This document shows, one piece after another, positions 5,756 through 8,339 of a stretch of DNA of 8,339 bases. Every line of letters starts with the position of its first letter. Within the stretch, counting starts at the first letter, position 1. A program made the position numbers and the translations under genes. Location of the stretch: positions 1-8,339 of the forward strand of contig JASFTV010000147.1 in the NCBI GenBank assembly GCA_050050615.1, in the 5' to 3' direction. The notes beneath the pieces were generated by a model. It did no database searches. It was not told where the DNA came from and saw only the letters and a list, made by a program, of their open reading frames with translations. This DNA is from JASFTV01 sp050050615. GTDB lineage: Bacteria; Desulfobacterota; DSM-4660; Desulfatiglandales; HGW-15.

Positions 5756-7213
5756 ATGAATAATCAAAATCAGACGACCAACCCCCCACCCCTGTTATCC
5801 CCCGCGCTCAATACAGTCCCGCCAAATTTACATCATATTCACCTCATGGGAATCTGCGGCACCGGCATGGCCTCCCTGGCGGGGATGTTAAAGCAAGAGG
5901 GATACAGCGTAACTGGCTCTGATCACAATATTTATCCCCCCATGAGCCATTTTCTTGAGCGGTTATCTATTCCAGTTCTTGAAGGTTACGAACCCAAGAA
6001 TCTCAACCCTGTACCCGACTTGGTCATCGTGGGCAACGTGATCACGAGGCATAATCCTGAGGCTATCGAGCTTTCACGCCTCCATATTCCTTACCTGTCC
6101 ATGCCACAGGCTCTCAGAACCTTTGTCATGAAAGGGAAGCGGTCCATCGTGATTTCCGGCACCCATGGCAAGACCACCACCTCCGCCCTGGCTTCCTGGA
6201 TTCTCGAAAATGCCGGCCTGGACCCCAGTTTCATGATAGGGGGCATTCCCAACAATTTCCAGGCTGGTCTTAAAATGGGGAAGGGACCCTACTTCGTCGT
6301 AGAAGGCGATGAATACGATGTCGCCTTTTTTGATAAGAGTCCAAAATTCTTACACTATTCCCCGTGGGTGGCTCTACTCACCAGCATAGAATTCGATCAT
6401 GCGGACATCTACAGGGACCTTGAGCATGTGGTCGATAGTTTCCGGAAACTGATCAACCTTGTACCCACGCACGGCCTTCTTATCGCAAACGGCGATGATC
6501 CTGTCGTGATTGCTGAATCCGAGAGGGCCAAATGCCCTGTCGTAACCTACGGTCTCAGCGCGAAGGCGGACTTCAGGGCCACTGATATCAGGGTTGATGA
6601 GGACTATACCCGCCTTAAGGTATACAAGAAGGGCGGAAAAGAGATGGAGCTAAGCACCCCCCTTTACGGCCGCCACAACATTTCCAACCTCCTATCCGCT
6701 GTTGTTTTGTCTGATTACCTAAAACTGGACCCAAAAACTCTGCAAAAAGCGCTTGAGAGTTTCCAGGGGGTGAAGCGAAGGCAGGAAACAAAAGGGGAGA
6801 AAAGTGGCGTTCTGATTGTCGATGATTTTGCCCACCATCCCACCTCCGTCAGGGAGACGATACAGGCTTTGAAAGAGAAATACGGGCGTCGCCTTATCGC
6901 CGTCTTTGAACCGAGGTCCAATTCCAGCCGGCGCAACATCTTCCAGAAAGAATATGCCGCCTCCTTTGACGGTGCAGACCTGATCATGATCCCCGAACCC
7001 CCTTTGACTGAAAAGATCCCCCCTGATAAGAGGTTCTCTTCCCCCAAGCTTGTAGAAGACCTGAAGAACAAGGGGCTTACCGCCTTCTACCTACCTAACA
7101 CAGATCTCCTGCTTGAGGAGATCATCACTCAGAGCCGTTCCGGGGATGTCATCCTGATCATGTCCAACGGCTCGTTTGACGACTTGCCGGACCGCCTGCT
7201 CAAGGAACTTTAG
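5756..7213 (+). CDS. mpl: Mpl, UDP-MurNAc:L-Ala-gamma-D-Glu-meso-DAP ligase
   Basis: This is a Mur-ligase-family enzyme of murein recycling. It uses ATP to attach the salvaged tripeptide L-Ala-gamma-D-Glu-meso-DAP to UDP-MurNAc in the cytosol. Domains: an N-terminal UDP-binding fold with MGICGTGM (31-38) and GSDHNIYPPM (54-63); a central ATPase with P-loop GTHGKTTT (135-142), EGDEYDVAFFDKSPKFLHY (183-201) and FDHADIY (213-219); GRHN (305-308); and a C-terminal domain with DDFAHHPT (356-363) and VFEPRSNSSRRNIFQ (383-397). The EGDEYD...FFDKSPKF block and the EPRSNSSRR block distinguish Mpl from MurC. At 485 residues it is somewhat longer than typical, mainly through a proline/asparagine-rich N-terminal stretch of about 24 residues before the usual start. 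There is no Shine-Dalgarno before the ATG, and no in-frame ATG, GTG or TTG lies between it and M31. The function implies meso-DAP peptidoglycan, as in Gram-negative bacteria. Confidence 0.92.
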   Translation: MNNQNQTTNPPPLLSPALNTVPPNLHHIHLMGICGTGMASLAGMLKQEGYSVTGSDHNIYPPMSHFLERLSIPVLEGYEPKNLNPVPDLVIVGNVITRHNPEAIELSRLHIPYLSMPQALRTFVMKGKRSIVISGTHGKTTTSALASWILENAGLDPSFMIGGIPNNFQAGLKMGKGPYFVVEGDEYDVAFFDKSPKFLHYSPWVALLTSIEFDHADIYRDLEHVVDSFRKLINLVPTHGLLIANGDDPVVIAESERAKCPVVTYGLSAKADFRATDIRVDEDYTRLKVYKKGGKEMELSTPLYGRHNISNLLSAVVLSDYLKLDPKTLQKALESFQGVKRRQETKGEKSGVLIVDDFAHHPTSVRETIQALKEKYGRRLIAVFEPRSNSSRRNIFQKEYAASFDGADLIMIPEPPLTEKIPPDKRFSSPKLVEDLKNKGLTAFYLPNTDLLLEEIITQSRSGDVILIMSNGSFDDLPDRLLKEL

Positions 7214-7314
7214 CCTCTCTTTGCTGTCTTACTCCCTTTTGCCCTTCACCATACGATGCGTCGGGCAAGACACCTTAGCATACGGAGCATATTCGTTTTC
7301 AAACACTATTTGCT

Positions 7315-7343
7315 TTGACTGAAAAAGGAATCTCTGATATGGG
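7315..7343 (+). promoter_or_regulatory. Candidate sigma-70 promoter for the receiver gene
   Basis: TTGACT (7315-7320), five of six consensus, is followed after exactly 17 bases by TATGGG (7338-7343). TG at 7335-7336 makes an extended -10 (TGnTAT) that can offset the weak last three bases. It lies 48 bases ahead of the gene, and the 177-base gap after mpl supports independent transcription. An AT-rich mini-dyad (CAAA 7300-7303, TTTG 7309-7312) sits just upstream. Confidence 0.42.
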
Positions 7344-7371
7344 TAGCACGAAAAACGCTCAAGGATTGTAG

Positions 7372-7379
7372 AAAGGAGG
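7372..7379 (+). promoter_or_regulatory. Ribosome binding site of the receiver gene
   Basis: AAAGGAGG is a near-perfect Shine-Dalgarno, 11 bases before the ATG at 7391. The spacing is slightly long but within the workable range. It supports both the start and active translation. Confidence 0.75.
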
Positions 7380-7390
7380 CAAAGGCAGCA

Positions 7391-7888
7391 ATGAGTACAG
7401 ATTCCCCCTTAAAGGGTAAGACTGTTCTGATAGTCGATGACGAGCCTGACGTTCTCGACACTGTTGAAGAAGAGCTTGACATGTGTATGGTCGACAAGGC
7501 TCAAGATTATGATACCGCCAGGCAATACCTTGCAAGTTACACCTACGATATTGTCATTCTGGATATCATGGGCGTCAATGGATTTGACCTTCTGCAAGAT
7601 GCCGTTGACAGAGGGTTTCCTGCTGTCATGCTTACCGCTCATGCCTTGACCCCTGAAGCCCTCAAGAAATCCATGAAACTGGGTGCTGTCACTTTCTTGC
7701 CCAAAGACAAGATGTCGGAGCTCACCCATTTCCTCGAGGATGTGGTTTTGGGCGGCGGAAAGCCGGTCTGGGAGAAGTTCTTCGATAAACTCGGCGGCTA
7801 CTTCAACAAACGCTTTGGACCGGACTGGGTAGAGCGGGATAAGTACTTCAAAGAATTCAAAGAAGAGATGCTCAAGGAGAAAACCTAG
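7391..7888 (+). CDS. Orphan response-regulator receiver protein with a conserved-looking C-terminal tail
   Basis: This is a 165-residue protein made of one phospho-acceptor (CheY-like) receiver domain, about residues 9-120, plus a tail of roughly 45 residues; there is no DNA-binding or enzymatic output domain. The acidic pair D16/D17 (LIVDDEPD), the phospho-acceptor D58 (VILDIM), T82 (MLTAHA) and K105 (LPKD) are all present, so it should be phosphorylatable. The loop after D58 is unusual: GVNG replaces the common M-P-x-M-D-G, two residues shorter and without the proline. The tail (124-165) is rich in aromatic and charged residues (WEKFFDKLGGYFNKRFGP, then WVERDKYFKEFKEE) and should be helical. 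Its partner kinase is not in the window. It has its own promoter and ribosome site after mpl, so a link to cell-wall recycling is unproven. A role as a phospho-relay or a protein-interaction switch is an inference. Confidence 0.92.
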   Translation: MSTDSPLKGKTVLIVDDEPDVLDTVEEELDMCMVDKAQDYDTARQYLASYTYDIVILDIMGVNGFDLLQDAVDRGFPAVMLTAHALTPEALKKSMKLGAVTFLPKDKMSELTHFLEDVVLGGGKPVWEKFFDKLGGYFNKRFGPDWVERDKYFKEFKEEMLKEKT

Positions 7889-8184
7889 AAGAACATTGGG
7901 GTGGAGATGCTTGTGCCTTGTCAAGGACATGAGCAACGCCATCCTTTCTCTGAACGAGGGGAGCTCTGCTTTTTCAGCATTGTTCTTCCTATCTTGAGCC
8001 CCCTCATAGAATTCCCTTGTTTCAGCCCACCGTGTCTGCACCCAAAACACCTCATCTTTGGATGACCCCATTTCATGAATCCCTTCCAACCCCTCTCATG
8101 TTGAAGAATTTTCGCCAGTGTCCGGTTAGAATTTTGGAGGTATTTGCGCGACACCAGAGGTGAAGCTCCCCTCGCCATTCACCC

Positions 8185-8222
8185 CCCCGCCCTTCCGGAC
8201 GGGGCTCTCTGCCGCGGTTTTT
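8185..8222 (+). terminator. GC-rich inverted repeat with a distant T run
   Basis: CCCCG (8185-8189) pairs with CGGGG (8200-8204) around a 10-base loop, at the end of a run of seven C residues. A run of five T residues (8218-8222) follows, but 13 bases away. Alternatively CCGC (8187-8190) pairs with GCGG (8214-8217), directly before the T run. It could end transcription about 300 bases after the receiver gene, or be a REP-like element. The geometry is not canonical. Confidence 0.22.
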
Positions 8223-8292
8223 GTAGAGCGTTCAAGGACTCATTCTTTCTGCTAATTTTGATAAAAAATAGGAACGTTTGCGTAAAAATGGC

Positions 8293-8321
8293 TTGATATC
8301 TTTGCCACTTGTTGAGATCAT
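8293..8321 (+). promoter_or_regulatory. Possible promoter reading out of the window
   Basis: TTGATA (8293-8298) is five of six to the -35 consensus and lies 17 bases before GATCAT (8316-8321), four of six to the -10. The surrounding 110 bases are AT-rich compared with the region before them. No gene can be confirmed downstream because the window ends 18 bases later. Confidence 0.2.
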
Positions 8322-8339
8322 GGAGTGGGTAATATCTAT

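Larger units (their letters stand above)
7889..8339. other. Intergenic region without a convincing gene
   Basis: Reading frames exist on both strands (85 codons on the minus strand at 7921-8178; a minus-strand frame entering from 8089; a 54-codon plus-strand frame from an ATG at 7906), but they overlap one another, lack ribosome sites at a proper distance and match no family I recognise. The part 7889-8180 is GC-balanced and frame-rich in several frames, as repeats or degenerate sequence often are. A GTGTC...GACAC pair (8118-8122 and 8150-8154) flanks a 27-base segment. A GC-rich hairpin at 8185-8204 and an AT-rich tail from about 8223 follow, the latter probably the upstream region of a gene beyond the window. 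Confidence 0.5.

Noticed and set aside
5756..7213. MurC rather than Mpl
   Set aside because: The EGDEYDVAFFDKSPKF and EPRSNSSRR blocks are typical of Mpl, and there are no adjacent division or cell-wall cluster genes as is usual for murC.
7409..8089. 226-codon minus-strand frame over the receiver gene
   Set aside because: Most of it is the shadow of the receiver gene, which has intact catalytic residues and a strong ribosome site on the plus strand.
7921..8178. 85-codon minus-strand frame after the receiver gene
   Set aside because: It overlaps two other frames, has no properly spaced ribosome site and shows no recognisable motif; it is more likely repeat or non-coding sequence.
8289..8305. 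Sigma-54 promoter (TGGC...TTGC) near the right edge
   Set aside because: The GG and GC dinucleotides are separated by 12 bases rather than the required 10, so the spacing does not fit.

Overview
The window looks like chromosomal housekeeping DNA from a Gram-negative anaerobe of the former Deltaproteobacteria (Desulfobacterota-like). This is inferred from the ispG-proS-rel order, a single bifunctional Rel, a four-cysteine L28, a diaminopimelate-type Mpl ligase and an unusual orphan receiver protein. No sequence search could be run, so the taxonomy is an inference.

Layout: 1-418 is non-coding, with a possible terminator hairpin, a 20-bp dyad and a plausible promoter for ispG. Positions 419-5488 carry three co-directional genes. 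ispG makes isoprenoid precursors by the MEP pathway. proS is prolyl-tRNA synthetase with an editing domain. rel is a bifunctional (p)ppGpp synthetase/hydrolase that overlaps the proS 3' end by 17 bases. A 14-bp inverted repeat spans the ispG stop and the 143-base gap before proS. Facing rel on the minus strand is rpmB (ribosomal protein L28), whose stop codon abuts the rel stop with no base between them. A short divergent region of 78 bases separates rpmB from mpl (murein tripeptide ligase, cell-wall recycling) on the plus strand. After a 177-base gap with a good promoter and ribosome binding site comes a 165-residue receiver-domain protein with a shortened loop after its phospho-acceptor. Positions 7889-8339 show no convincing gene. 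They hold a GC-rich inverted repeat and, at the very end, a possible promoter reading out of the window.

Functional picture: proS charges tRNA(Pro), and Rel answers the shortage of charged tRNA and controls ribosome output, of which L28 is a part. ispG supplies the C5 units for undecaprenyl phosphate, the carrier of cell-wall precursors, while Mpl salvages wall peptide. The genes share a growth and envelope theme, but only ispG-proS-rel looks like a transcription unit. All catalytic motifs checked in the five housekeeping proteins are intact, with no frameshifts or pseudogenes. I see no CRISPR array, tRNA, rRNA, transposase or obvious defence system. The items most worth a second look are the ispG/proS hairpin, the zero-gap rel/rpmB junction, the atypical receiver, and the start of mpl.
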